56,646 bases of DNA, from NCBI GenBank assembly GCA_002384855.1, contig DGBP01000041.1, forward strand, positions 1-56,646, read 5' to 3'. This DNA comes from Nocardioidaceae bacterium UBA4001 (lineage in GTDB: Bacteria > Actinomycetota > Actinomycetes > Propionibacteriales > Nocardioidaceae). The notes beneath the pieces are model-generated. The model saw nothing but the letters and a program-made list of their open reading frames with translations, searched no databases and was not told the DNA's origin. A program made the position numbers and the translations under genes. Within the stretch, counting starts at the first letter, position 1; each line of letters begins with the position of its first letter. Below, in pieces: positions 7,873 through 16,344 of this stretch.

Positions 7873-8454
7873 TTGTTCCGACGTACGAAGTCCGAAGAAA
7901 CCCCTGCACCCGCTGCCACCGCGAAGCCTGGCGGGAAGGGACGCCCCACGCCCTCCCGCAAGGAGGCCGAGGCGGCCGCCAAGGCCCGCGCGAAGGGCGC
8001 CGTCGACAAGAAGGCGGCCAAGGCCCTGCTGCGTGAGCGCCGGCTGGCGGAGAACAACCGGATGCGGCAGGCGATGAAGACCGGCGACGAGCAGCACCTC
8101 CCCGCACGTGACCAGGGGCCGGTGCGCCGCTTCGTCCGCGACCGCGTGGACGCGCGCCTGTCCATGGCGGAGTTCCTGCTGCCACTGCTGCTCGCGATCA
8201 TGGTGCTCAGCTACTCGGGCAACCCGACCCTGATGCGGTACGGCAACTCGCTGTGGTTGCTGACCATCCTGCTGGTCACCTTCGACACGATCTGGCTCAC
8301 CTTCCGGCTCAAGCGGGAGCTGCGCGAGCGGTTCCCCGACGAGTCGCACAAGGGCGCGGTGTTCTACGCGGTGCTGCGCGCGATGCAGCTTCGCTTCCTG
8401 CGCCTGCCCAAGCCGCGCGTGAAGATGGGCCAGAAGCTCCCCGAGCGCTACTGA
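7873..8454 (+). CDS. DUF3043 domain membrane protein
   Basis: 193 residues from the TTG at 7873, preceded by an aaaagg ribosome-binding site. The usual DUF3043 N-terminus M-F-R-R-x-K begins exactly here, so the longer open frame back to 7681 is rejected. A lysine/alanine-rich soluble region (about 1-95, with S-R-K-E-A-E-A-A-A-K) is followed by two transmembrane helices (F-L-L-P-L-L-L-A-I-M-V-L and L-W-L-L-T-I-L-L-V-T-F-D) and a basic tail with P-K-P-R-V-K-M-G. The family is conserved in actinobacteria with no known function. The stop overlaps the end of the convergent MFS remnant by 7 bp. Confidence 0.82.
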   Translation: MFRRTKSEETPAPAATAKPGGKGRPTPSRKEAEAAAKARAKGAVDKKAAKALLRERRLAENNRMRQAMKTGDEQHLPARDQGPVRRFVRDRVDARLSMAEFLLPLLLAIMVLSYSGNPTLMRYGNSLWLLTILLVTFDTIWLTFRLKRELRERFPDESHKGAVFYAVLRAMQLRFLRLPKPRVKMGQKLPERY

Positions 8455-9489
8455 GCCGCGGAGCCGGCCGGCTCCTGCGACGCCGCGTCGGAGGTACGAC
8501 GTGCGTGCTCCTGCCGCCAGGCCGGGAGGTACAACGGCGCGGCCACCGTGAGGACGGCGCCGCCGAGGTACATCGCGACCCGCGCCGAGGCCTGGTCGAC
8601 GACCGCGGTGAGCGCGAGCACGCCGAGCGAGCCCGCGGCCTGCGCCATCATCGAGTTGATCGAGATGGCCGTCGCGCGCACCCGGGCACCGACCTGCCGG
8701 TGCAGCAGGCTCATGTGGGCGGGGTTCGCGGTGCCGTGGGCGGCGTAGGCGACCAGGTAGGCCACGATCACCCCGGCGACGCCGCCGAAGAGCCCCATCA
8801 GCACCACGAAGAGCCCCTGGACCACCCGCAGCAGGGCGGCCGTGGGGGCGGTCCCGATCCGGCGGATCAGCCAGGGTGCGAGCATCGCCCCGGCCGCGCC
8901 GACCAGCCAGGCCCAGCACCTGCAGCACCAGCGACACCAGCACCGGCAGGGCCAGCGCCTCGAACGGGCCGAGGTCACCCAGCGCGACGAGACCGCCTCC
9001 GGCCAGGGCGCCGGCGGCGAGGGCGACGCCCACCGCGGCACCGGCCCGGCTCAGCCCCCGCTCGACCTCCCGCTCCTGCCCACGAACGTCGCCGTCCCCC
9101 TCGCTCGCGGCATGCACCGCGTCGACGTACCACGCCTCCAGCGGGCCGCTGTCGAGCGCCCGGTAGACACCCTGGAGGAAGTAGGCGGCCGCGAACCCGG
9201 CGACGGTGGAGGCAGAGAGGAACAGCCCGGTCGACGCGATCCCGACCAGGCCGGCGACGACGAGGACCGGCCGGCGGCCCCAGGCGTCCGCGAGCCCTCC
9301 GGTGGGCAGCTCGAGCAGCAGCACCACGAAACCCTGGACGGCGACGGTGAGGCCGACCTGGCCGAGGGTGAGACCGCGGTCGAGGGGCAGCAGCACCAGC
9401 ACCGGGATGAACAGGCCGACCGGGCCCCAGCGCAGCGCGGTCAGGGCGAGGTAGCGCCGCCCCGCCGCCCTGCTGGTCAGCGGGGTCAT
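8448..9489 (-). pseudogene. MFS transporter broken by a deletion/frameshift near 8905-8925
   Basis: Two reading frames carry the two halves of one major-facilitator protein. From the ATG at 9489 to about 8915 the first frame encodes TM1-TM6, including T-G-G-L-A-D-A-W-G-R-R-P, the loop 2-3 signature. From about 8920 to the TAG at 8448 a different frame encodes the C-terminal helices, starting at A-W-L-V-G-A-A-G-A-M-L and passing R-A-T-A-I-S-I-N-S-M-M. The sum is about 345 residues. Relatives I recall have about 420, so roughly 70-80 residues after TM6 seem to be missing as well. The first frame then runs on out of phase through the DUF3043 and pspA regions. The gene starts inside the stop of the upstream HTH gene (ATGA), so it was an HTH-MFS pair. 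Confidence 0.8.
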
Positions 9490-10017
9490 CGGCCGGCCTC
9501 GAGATCGGGGAAGCAGTGGACGAAGAAGTGGACGCGACGTCGCTCCCCCGCGCCGTGCCGGGACAGGGCGGCGCCGGCGCGGTACCGCTGCGCGACCTCC
9601 CAGATCTCGTCCTGCATCGCGGTCAGCTCCTCGGGGGTGAGCTCCATCATCGAGTCCGAGGCGCCGGTGGCCTCACGCCACTCCACCGACCATCGGGACC
9701 TGGCCTCCGCCCACTCGCGCGCCTTCTCGCTGAACTGCCGGAAGTACTCGTCCTGCAGCCAGGCGAGCGCCGCCTCGGCGTCGGGGTCCCCGGCGACGTC
9801 GCCGAGCGAGATCGACGTGAACTCGTGGGCCGCACGCCACACACGTTCGCGGCCCACGCCGCCCCCGGTCTCCTCGACCAGGCCGACCTCGGCGAGCTTG
9901 CGCAGGTGGTAGCTCGTCGCGCCGGTGTTGGTGTCGAGCGCGGAGCCGCCGTGCGACCCGACGAGAACCAGCCGACGCTCCGCGACGGTGACCCGGCCGA
10001 CGGTCGCCGGAGCGCAT
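9486..10017 (-). pseudogene. ArsR-like winged-helix regulator with a damaged 5' end
   Basis: The body is a typical HTH regulator of MFS transporters: N-T-G-A-T-S-Y-H-L-R-K-L-A-E-V-G-L-V-E-E recognition helix and wing, then R-V-W-R-A, and a long helical C-terminal domain with M-M-E-L-T-P-E-E-L-T-A-M. Upstream of L-D-T-N the frame has no ATG, GTG or TTG until far inside the divergent aldo/keto reductase gene. The ATG at 10017, where such proteins normally begin (M-R-A-L-x-x-P), is in another frame. One or two small indels between about 9960 and 10017 would restore a normal N-terminus. The gene is therefore broken or the sequence has errors here. It overlaps the MFS start by 3 bp. Confidence 0.62.
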
Positions 10018-10049
10018 GGACGTTGGGCCCTGTGGATACCGTCAGGGGC

Positions 10050-11057
10050 ATGGAAACCCGCAACCTTGGTTCGAGCGGTCTCAAGATCACCGAGATCGCC
10101 TACGGCAACTGGCTCACCCACGGCTCCCAGGTCGAGGAGGACGCCGCGATCGCCTGCGTGCACCAGGCACTCGAGGAGGGCATCACCACCTTCGACACCG
10201 CCGACGTCTACGCCAACACCGCCGCCGAGACGGTGCTCGGCAAGGCACTGCAGGGCGAGCGTCGCGAGGGCCTGGAGATCTTCACGAAGGTCTACTGGCC
10301 GACCGGCCCCGGCAAGCACAACGACCACGGGCTGTCCCGCAAGCACATCGTGGAGTCGATCAACGGTTCGCTGAGGCGGCTGGGCACCGACTACGTCGAC
10401 CTGTACCAGGCGCACCGTTTCGACTACGAGACGCCGCTCGAGGAGACCATGGAGGCCTTCGCCGACGTCGTCCGCCAGGGCAAGGCGCACTACATCGGCG
10501 TCTCGGAGTGGACCGCCGACGAGATCCGGCGTGGCCACGAGCTCGCCCGGGAGCTGCGCATCCCGTTCGTCTCCAACCAGCCGCAGTACTCCATGCTGTG
10601 GCGGGTCATCGAGTCCGAGGTCGTCCCCACCTCCGAGGAGCTCGGCGTCGGCCAGATCGTCTGGTCGCCCATCGCCCAGGGCGTGCTCAGCGGCAAGTAC
10701 AAGCCCGGCGAGCCGCACCCGGCAGGCTCCCGCGCCACCGACGACAAGGGCGGCGCGAACATGATCTCCCGCTGGATGGACGACGATGTCCTCGAACGCG
10801 TCCAGCAGCTGCGCCCGATCGCCGACGAGGTGGGGCTGAGCATGGCCCAGCTGGCGGTCGCGTGGGTGCTGCAGAACCCGAACGTCTCCGCGGCCATCAT
10901 CGGCGCCAGCCGTCCCGAGCAGGTCACCGAGAACGTCAGGGCCAGCGGCGTGACGCTCGAGCCCGAGCTCATGAAGCGCATCGACGAGGCTCTCGACGGA
11001 GTCGTCGAGACGGACCCCTCGAAGACGGTCTCCCCGCCGAAGCGCAAGTTCGGCTGA
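10050..11057 (+). CDS. aldo/keto reductase (potassium-channel beta-subunit-like subfamily)
   Basis: 335 residues from the ATG at 10050. It is an NADPH-dependent reductase with a TIM barrel. The catalytic tetrad is visible: Asp49 and Tyr54 in F-D-T-A-D-V-Y, Lys80 in F-T-K-V-Y-W-P, and His122 in Y-Q-A-H-R-F-D. The NADPH-binding C-terminal segment includes S-P-I-A-Q-G-V-L-S-G-K-Y and A-A-I-I-G-A-S-R-P-E-Q. The long open frame upstream of 10050 is non-homologous. It is divergent from the damaged HTH gene with almost no promoter space, so that regulator's original start may have overlapped it. The substrate is unknown. Confidence 0.9.
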   Translation: METRNLGSSGLKITEIAYGNWLTHGSQVEEDAAIACVHQALEEGITTFDTADVYANTAAETVLGKALQGERREGLEIFTKVYWPTGPGKHNDHGLSRKHIVESINGSLRRLGTDYVDLYQAHRFDYETPLEETMEAFADVVRQGKAHYIGVSEWTADEIRRGHELARELRIPFVSNQPQYSMLWRVIESEVVPTSEELGVGQIVWSPIAQGVLSGKYKPGEPHPAGSRATDDKGGANMISRWMDDDVLERVQQLRPIADEVGLSMAQLAVAWVLQNPNVSAAIIGASRPEQVTENVRASGVTLEPELMKRIDEALDGVVETDPSKTVSPPKRKFG

Positions 11058-11093
11058 CACGCAGCCAGACGTACGGCGCAGGGGCCGGTCCCG

Positions 11094-12263
11094 CTACAGG
11101 GGCCGGCCCCTGCTGCGCACCCACAGCTCGAGCAACGGGTCGACGTACCTCCACGGCCCGGCGCCGGACGGTCCCTCGTCGCGGGTGACGTGCTGACCCT
11201 CGCGGGCGAGGTCGCGCAGCGCGCTCTGCAAGGTCGCCCGGGAGGTCTCGAACCGCCGCGCCGTCGTCGTACCCGTGGGTGAGTCGTGGTCGGCGAGCGC
11301 GGCGAGCACCGCCTTCTTGCCGGCTGACATCTGGTCCCACACCCCCTGGTGGGCCTCGTGCGTGGTCGCGAGGGCACGGCGCACGACGGCGTCGGCGAAC
11401 GCGATCCCCTCCACCTCTCCGCCCTCCGGCAGGGTCGTCGAGCCGAGCTGACGCGCGGCGAGCTCGCGGTGCAGCAGATGCGCGAGCAGCATGGTCCGCT
11501 GCGGGTGGCCGGCGGCGACACCGACGAGCGGCGACAGTACTCCCGCGGGATCCTCCCCGAGCTCCTCGAACCTCTCGGTGAGCTCGACGAGCACCTCGTC
11601 GGCGGGGAGCGGTCCGAGCTCGAGCGGCTCGGCCTGGCCGTAGAGCGGACGCTCCCGGTCGCTGAACAGCTTGCGCATCAAGGACGGCTGCGAACCGGCG
11701 TAGATGTAGACCGCGGCGTCGGCGTGGTACTGCACGTGCGAGCGCAGCAGCCCGTCGAGACCGGGCCCCGCGCTCAGCAGGTCCTGGAACTCGTCGAAGA
11801 CCACGAGCGTGGGGATCTTGTCGCGCTCGTGGAGGGTCAGCGGCAGGTCGAGCAGCTCGGCCGCCGCCGTCTGGGTCGCCTCGGGGCTCGGCACCCGCTG
11901 CCTCGGCCCGAGCGTGATCCCGGGGCCGGCCGGCGTCAGCGACAGCCCGAGGCGGCCGCCCAGGGAGTCGAGGTGCGCGCGGAGGCGGTTGTCCTTCAGC
12001 CGGGCGTACGAGGTCGCGATCCGGACGCACACCTCGGCCAGGGACGTGACGCCGTACATGTCGACGTGGACGGTGCGCCACCCGACGCCGCGCAGGCCCT
12101 CCGCGTGGGCGAGCAGCAGCGAGGTCTTCCCGAAGCGCCGGGGGCCTGCGAGTCGGACGTGGACCCGCTCGGCTGCGGCCTGGCTCAGCCGGTGCAGCTC
12201 CTCGCGACGGTCGATGAGCGCGTCGGGAGCGATGGGCGTCTCGAACGGGAACGGTCGCAGCAT
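11094..12263 (-). CDS. AAA/ORC-type ATP-binding protein
   Basis: 389 residues. Walker A is A-G-P-R-R-F-G-K-T-S-L-L (residues about 39-50), Walker B is T-L-V-V-F-D-E-F-Q-D-L (about 155-165), and sensor 1 is I-Y-A-G-S-Q-P-S-L. A winged-helix-like C-terminus ends R-Y-V-D-P-L-L-E-L-W-V. This is the archaeal-ATPase / ORC1-like STAND-type ATPase family, often of unknown function and sometimes linked to mobile or defence loci. It stands alone on the minus strand between the aldo/keto reductase and a small conserved gene. An AT-richer spacer (12264-12305) with two TACG-containing repeats precedes it. Confidence 0.78.
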   Translation of the reverse strand: MLRPFPFETPIAPDALIDRREELHRLSQAAAERVHVRLAGPRRFGKTSLLLAHAEGLRGVGWRTVHVDMYGVTSLAEVCVRIATSYARLKDNRLRAHLDSLGGRLGLSLTPAGPGITLGPRQRVPSPEATQTAAAELLDLPLTLHERDKIPTLVVFDEFQDLLSAGPGLDGLLRSHVQYHADAAVYIYAGSQPSLMRKLFSDRERPLYGQAEPLELGPLPADEVLVELTERFEELGEDPAGVLSPLVGVAAGHPQRTMLLAHLLHRELAARQLGSTTLPEGGEVEGIAFADAVVRRALATTHEAHQGVWDQMSAGKKAVLAALADHDSPTGTTTARRFETSRATLQSALRDLAREGQHVTRDEGPSGAGPWRYVDPLLELWVRSRGRPL

Positions 12264-12305
12264 GGGTTACAGCATACGTCTACGCATGACTGGAGCAATA
12301 CAGTG

Positions 12306-12566
12306 TCAGGCGGAGTGCAGGCTCATCGGGCCGTAGACCTCGCGGTCACCCTCGAACAGGCTCACCTGGTCCACCCCGGCGTCGAGCAGGTCACGCCACA
12401 CCTCGCCCACCCAGGACTCGGCGTCGGCCTGGGCCGGGAAGTCCGGGGAGTCGACGCCGTCCGGGGTGACCTCCGCACCCGAGGAGCTCTCCAACCGCCA
12501 GCGCCAGGACGGGCTCGGGGTCGACGCGGAGCCGAACTGACCGGAGGGCTCGAGGGAGTTCGTCAT
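12306..12566 (-). CDS. small conserved actinobacterial protein of unknown function
   Basis: 86 residues. It has a polar start (M-T-N-S-L-E-P-S-G-Q-F-G-S-A), a W-R-W-R-L-E strand, and a conserved C-terminal part, D-A-E-S-W-V-G-E-V-W-R-D-L-L followed by S-L-F-E-G-D-R-E-V-Y-G-P-M-S-L. I recognise this pattern from hypothetical proteins of related actinobacteria but know of no function. It has no signal peptide or membrane helix. It reads away from the cobalamin riboswitch that starts ~35 bp upstream on the other strand. Confidence 0.7.
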   Translation of the reverse strand: MTNSLEPSGQFGSASTPSPSWRWRLESSSGAEVTPDGVDSPDFPAQADAESWVGEVWRDLLDAGVDQVSLFEGDREVYGPMSLHSA

Positions 12567-12599
12567 GTGGCGAGCCTAACGCCCGCGAAACGCAAGACG

Positions 12600-12745
12600 C
12601 CTTTGACGGGGCCGGGTGCGCGTGGGACCGTTCATCTCGAACAACTGCCTCGCGTCGGGGAAGCCGGTCCAAGTCCGGCGCTGACCCGCAACCGTAGGTC
12701 GTGGCCCCTGGTCACGACGAGCCGGAACGCCGACGAAGGGCAGCG
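12600..12745 (+). promoter_or_regulatory. cobalamin (B12) riboswitch
   Basis: The leader contains the conserved core of adenosylcobalamin riboswitches: ggggaagccggtcc, then aagtccggcgctgacccgc, then aaccgt at about 12657-12695. The B12-box-like agccggaacgccgacg follows at 12720-12736. Outer pairing is possible between gcgtcgg (12652-12658) and ccgacg (12731-12736). The linker hairpin gtcgtg / cacgac is at 12699-12717. It lies ~120 bp before the first gene of the ECF transporter operon and would switch the operon off when cobalamin is plentiful. The 5' boundary is approximate. Confidence 0.85.
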
Positions 12746-12864
12746 GCTCCCATCCATCCGTCGAGGTCTACGGGGCGGGGCCGGACGACGGGACCGGCCG
12801 TACGCGCCGGGGTCCAGCGGTCCGGTGACGTCATGTGAACCGCCGCGACAGAAAGGGCCTTCCG

Positions 12865-13578
12865 TTGGCCACCCTGCTCCCCCGCCGCGTCGTCGGCGCA
12901 CTGTCGTCCCTGCTCGTCGCCGGTGCGGCCGTCACCGCGCTGGCCGGCCCGGCACACGCCGAGGACGGCTACCAGTACTGGAACTACTTCCACCTCGAGA
13001 ACGACACCTGGGCCTTCTCCGATGTCGGCGCCGCCGAGTTCGTCCCCGAGGACGGCGGCGTCGAGGGGCTGCGCTTCGGCACCTCCACGCCGTCCCAGGG
13101 CATCGAGCCGCGCGCCGACCTGGCCGAAGTCGGCTTCGACACCGTCTGCGGCGACACCGAGGCCGGTGAGGGCGAGAAGCGCGTCGTGCTGGTCGTCGAC
13201 TTCGGCGTCGAGGAGGGCAACGGAACCCCGCCCGAGCCCCGCGCCGACTGCGCCGTGGGCGACGAGAGTGCCTCGACCCAGGAGCTCCTCGGCGAGGTGG
13301 CCGACCTGCGTGTCGAGTCGGGGATGCTCTGCGGCGTCGACGGCTACCCCGCCAAGGGCTGCGGCGAGGCCGTCCCGGACGCCGAGATGGGTGGCGAGGA
13401 GCAGACGGTCGCGTTCGCGCTTCCCTCGGACGGCGCCGACGACGCGAGCACGTCGGACGCCGCCGCCGACGAGGCCGAGGAGGGCTCGTCGGTGTGGCCG
13501 CTGGTCGGTGTCGGGCTGGTTGTCGTGCTCCTGGCCGCCCTCGCGTTGGTCCTCGCCCGCCGCAACCGCACCGCCTGA
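12865..13578 (+). CDS. SCO2322-family secreted/anchored protein
   Basis: About 237 residues from the TTG at 12865, which has an agaaaggg ribosome-binding site. A GTG at 12835 is a weaker alternative. A signal peptide ends at A-G-P-A-H-A, and mature residues begin E-D-G-Y-Q-Y-W-N-Y-F, the family hallmark. Cysteines near D-T-V-C-G-D, R-A-D-C-A-V, M-L-C-G and K-G-C-G could form two disulfides. An acidic linker (D-E-A-E-E-G) leads to one C-terminal helix, W-P-L-V-G-V-G-L-V-V-V-L-L, and R-R-N-R-T-A, so the protein is membrane-anchored and faces outward. It is the first gene of a riboswitch-controlled ECF operon; a substrate-binding role is plausible but unproven. Confidence 0.82.
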   Translation: MATLLPRRVVGALSSLLVAGAAVTALAGPAHAEDGYQYWNYFHLENDTWAFSDVGAAEFVPEDGGVEGLRFGTSTPSQGIEPRADLAEVGFDTVCGDTEAGEGEKRVVLVVDFGVEEGNGTPPEPRADCAVGDESASTQELLGEVADLRVESGMLCGVDGYPAKGCGEAVPDAEMGGEEQTVAFALPSDGADDASTSDAAADEAEEGSSVWPLVGVGLVVVLLAALALVLARRNRTA

Positions 13579-13588
13579 CCCGAGACCG

Positions 13589-14719
13589 ATGCAGCCCCAG
13601 CACCGCCCCACCTACCCTCGGATGCTCCATCCGGGGGCCTGGTGGCTGTGGGCGCTGGGGCTCGCGGCGGCGGCGAGCCGCACCAGGAACCCGGTGCCGC
13701 TCCTGCTCGTCGTCGCGGTGACCGCCCTCGTCGTCGCCGCCCGCAAGGGTGACGCGCCGTGGGCACGGTCCTACGCCGCCTTCCTCAAGCTCGCGTTGCT
13801 GGTGATCGTGCTCCGGGTGGTGTTCCAGGCGCTGCTGTCGAGCGGCTCCCAGGGCCCGACCGTGCTGTTCACGCTGCCCGAGCTGCCGATCCCGGGAAGC
13901 ACCGGGATCAAGCTCGGCGGCGTGGTCAGCCTCGAGGCGGTCCTGCGGGCCTTCTACGAGGGGCTGCAGCTGGCCACGATCATCGTCGCGGTCGGCGCGG
14001 CGAACGCCCTCGGCAGCGCCCGGCGGCTCCTCCGGTCGGTCCCGGGCGCGTTGTACGAGGTCGGGGTGGCCGTCGTGATCGCCCTGACCTTCGCGCCCCA
14101 GCTGGTCACCGACGCCACGCGGGTGCGGGAGGCTCACCGGCTGCGCGGCCAGAGCGGCGGGGTGCGGTCGCTGAAGCGGCTCATCATGCCCGTCCTCGAG
14201 GGCGCCCTGGAACGGTCGGTCGAGCTGGCAGCGGCCATGGACTCACGGGGGTACGGCCGCACCTCCGACGCCGGACACTCGGCACGCCGGGCCGCCGGGG
14301 TGTTCTCCCTGACCGGGCTGCTCGGACTGTCGGTGGGCGTGTACGGCCTCCTGTCCGGCACCGGCGCCGACTGGATGGGGATGCCCATGCTCGTGGCCGG
14401 CGCCCTGCTGTCCGCGCTCGGCATCCACCTGGGCGGGCGACGGACCGGCCGCACCACCTACCGCCCCGACCCGTGGGCGTTCCCCGAGTGGGCGGTCGCG
14501 GGCTCGGGCCTGGTCGCCGCGGTCACCATGTTCGTGACGGCCGAGGTCGCTCCCGGCTCGCTGATCCTGGCGAGCCCCACCCAGCTGCCACCGGTGCCGC
14601 TCCTGGCGGTCCTCGGGATCCTGGTCGCCGCGCTGCCCACCGTCCTCGCGCCGCCTCTGCCACGGGCAGCCGCGGAGGAGACGACGAGCACCGGACAGCG
14701 CGAGAAGGTGGCGGCGTGA
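13589..14719 (+). CDS. ECF transporter transmembrane (T) component, CbiQ family
   Basis: 376 residues with about eight hydrophobic segments. The EcfT coupling motif is seen in E-L-A-A-A-M-D-S-R-G-Y-G, the A-x-R-G-type helix that contacts the ATPases. A second motif-like region is V-R-E-A-H-R-L-R-G. The T component couples ATP hydrolysis to the S component. It starts 10 bp after the SCO2322 stop, and its own stop overlaps the ATPase start. The C-terminal ~130 residues add extra helices beyond a standard CbiQ (usually ~250 residues), including V-G-V-Y-G-L-L-S-G and a last pair around P-V-P-L-L-A-V-L-G. The ATG at 13622 is an alternative start. Confidence 0.87.
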   Translation: MQPQHRPTYPRMLHPGAWWLWALGLAAAASRTRNPVPLLLVVAVTALVVAARKGDAPWARSYAAFLKLALLVIVLRVVFQALLSSGSQGPTVLFTLPELPIPGSTGIKLGGVVSLEAVLRAFYEGLQLATIIVAVGAANALGSARRLLRSVPGALYEVGVAVVIALTFAPQLVTDATRVREAHRLRGQSGGVRSLKRLIMPVLEGALERSVELAAAMDSRGYGRTSDAGHSARRAAGVFSLTGLLGLSVGVYGLLSGTGADWMGMPMLVAGALLSALGIHLGGRRTGRTTYRPDPWAFPEWAVAGSGLVAAVTMFVTAEVAPGSLILASPTQLPPVPLLAVLGILVAALPTVLAPPLPRAAAEETTSTGQREKVAA

Positions 14720-16344
14720 TCGAGTTCCACGACGTCAGCATCACCTTCGCCGGCGAGACCGAGCCGGTGCTGAACCACGTGAACCTCACCATCGACGAGG
14801 GTGAGCTCTGCCTCGTCGTCGGCCGCACCGGGTCGGGCAAGACCACCCTGCTGCGCGCCATCAACGGCCTGGTCCCGCACTTCTCCGGCGGCACGCTCAC
14901 CGGCCGGGTCGTCGTCGACGGCCGCGACACCCGCGACCACCGGCCGCGGGACCTCGCCGAGGTCGTCGGGTTCGTCGGCCAGGACCCGCTCGCCGGCTTC
15001 GTCACCGACACCGTCGAGGACGAGCTCGCCTACGGGATGGAGTCCCTGGGGCTGGCCCCCGACGTCATGCGCAAGCGCGTCGAGGAGACCCTCGACCTGC
15101 TCGGCCTCGCCGACCTGCGGCAGCGACCCCTCGCCACCCTCTCCGGCGGGCAGCAGCAGCGGGTCGCGATCGGCGCGGTGCTCACCACCCACCCCCGGGT
15201 CCTCGTCCTCGACGAGCCGACCTCGGCCCTGGACCCGCTGGCCGCCGAGGAGGTGCTCGCCACCCTCCAGCGGCTGGTGCACGACCTCGGCCTGACCGTC
15301 GTCCTCGCCGAGCACCGGCTCGAGAGGGTGGTGCAGTACGCCGACCGGGTGGTCTACGTCCCCGGCGAGGCCCGGGCGGTCGTCGACGGCGCGCCCCAGG
15401 ACGTGCTGGACCGCTCCCCGATCGCCCCACCGGTCGTCGAGCTCGGCCGCGTGGCCGGATGGCGGCCGCTGCCGCTGTCGGTGCGTGACGCGCGGCGTCG
15501 TACCGCTGCCCTGCGCGCGCAGCTCACCGGGCTCACTCCTCCCGCCCACGCCGCGAACCACGTCGGCGACGTGGTGGCCGGCGTGCAGGACCTCGTCACC
15601 GGCTACGGACGGCTGCCCGTCCTCAAGGGGGTCTCCGTCTCCCTGGCGCAGGGCGAGGTGGTCGCACTGATGGGCCGCAACGGCGCCGGCAAGTCCACGC
15701 TGCTCAGGACGCTGGTCGGCATGCGGCGGCCGGAGTCGGGCTCCGTCGACGTCGGTGGCCACCGACCGGCGCAGCTCAGGCCCGCGGCGCTGCTGCGGCT
15801 CGTCGGGCTGGTGCCGCAGGTCCCCGGCGACCTGCTCTACGAGTCGACCGTGGCGCGCGAGTGCACCCAGGCCGACCGCGACGCCGGGGTCCCGGCCGGC
15901 ACCACCGCCGGGCTGTTCGAGCGGCTCTCCCCCGGAGTCCCCGGCGACCAGCACCCCCGTGACCTGTCCGAGGGGCAGCGGCTCACGCTGGTGCTGGCGA
16001 TCGTGCTCGCCGCCGGACCTCCGCTGCTGCTGCTCGACGAGCCGACCCGCGGCCTCGACTACACGGCCAAGCACCGGCTCGTGGAGATCCTGCGCGACCT
16101 CGCCGCCTCCGGGCACGCGGTCATGCTGGCCACCCACGACGTCGAGCTGGTCGCCGAGGTGGCCACCCGCGTCGTCGTCCTTGCCGACGGGGAGGTCGTC
16201 GCCGACGGGCCGGTGGCCGACGTCGTCGTGTCCTCCCCCGCCTTCGCCCCCCAGGTCGCCAAGATCCTCGCCCCGAGCCCGTGGCTCACCCCGACCGACG
16301 TGGCCGTCGCCCTGGCCGGTGTCACCGCGGTGTCCCGGCCGTGA
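14716..16344 (+). CDS. ECF transporter ATPase, two ABC domains in one chain (CbiO-CbiO)
   Basis: 542 residues from a GTG that overlaps the CbiQ stop. Domain 1 has Walker A G-R-T-G-S-G-K-T-T (37-44), signature L-S-G-G-Q-Q-Q-R (142-149) and Walker B V-L-V-L-D-E-P-T-S (162-170). Domain 2 has G-R-N-G-A-G-K-S-T (about 320-328), a variant signature D-L-S-E-G-Q-R, and L-L-L-L-D-E-P-T-R. Both H-loops are present (L-A-E-H-R and A-T-H-D-V). The fused arrangement replaces the usual EcfA1/EcfA2 pair. Some starting frames upstream are shadows of cbiQ. It powers the importer whose leader is the cobalamin riboswitch. Confidence 0.92.
   Translation: MIEFHDVSITFAGETEPVLNHVNLTIDEGELCLVVGRTGSGKTTLLRAINGLVPHFSGGTLTGRVVVDGRDTRDHRPRDLAEVVGFVGQDPLAGFVTDTVEDELAYGMESLGLAPDVMRKRVEETLDLLGLADLRQRPLATLSGGQQQRVAIGAVLTTHPRVLVLDEPTSALDPLAAEEVLATLQRLVHDLGLTVVLAEHRLERVVQYADRVVYVPGEARAVVDGAPQDVLDRSPIAPPVVELGRVAGWRPLPLSVRDARRRTAALRAQLTGLTPPAHAANHVGDVVAGVQDLVTGYGRLPVLKGVSVSLAQGEVVALMGRNGAGKSTLLRTLVGMRRPESGSVDVGGHRPAQLRPAALLRLVGLVPQVPGDLLYESTVARECTQADRDAGVPAGTTAGLFERLSPGVPGDQHPRDLSEGQRLTLVLAIVLAAGPPLLLLDEPTRGLDYTAKHRLVEILRDLAASGHAVMLATHDVELVAEVATRVVVLADGEVVADGPVADVVVSSPAFAPQVAKILAPSPWLTPTDVAVALAGVTAVSRP

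Noticed and set aside
7456..9489. 677-residue open frame read as one protein
   Set aside because: Only the first ~190 residues are MFS; the rest is the antisense of DUF3043 and an out-of-phase read of pspA.
9516..11057. 513-residue version of the aldo/keto reductase
   Set aside because: The part before 10050 is the antisense of the HTH gene and has no homology; the family starts at M-E-T-R-N.
11094..12566. Defence system built on the AAA/ORC-type ATPase
   Set aside because: No nuclease, transmembrane effector or other defence partner is adjacent; the neighbours are an ordinary reductase and a small conserved protein.
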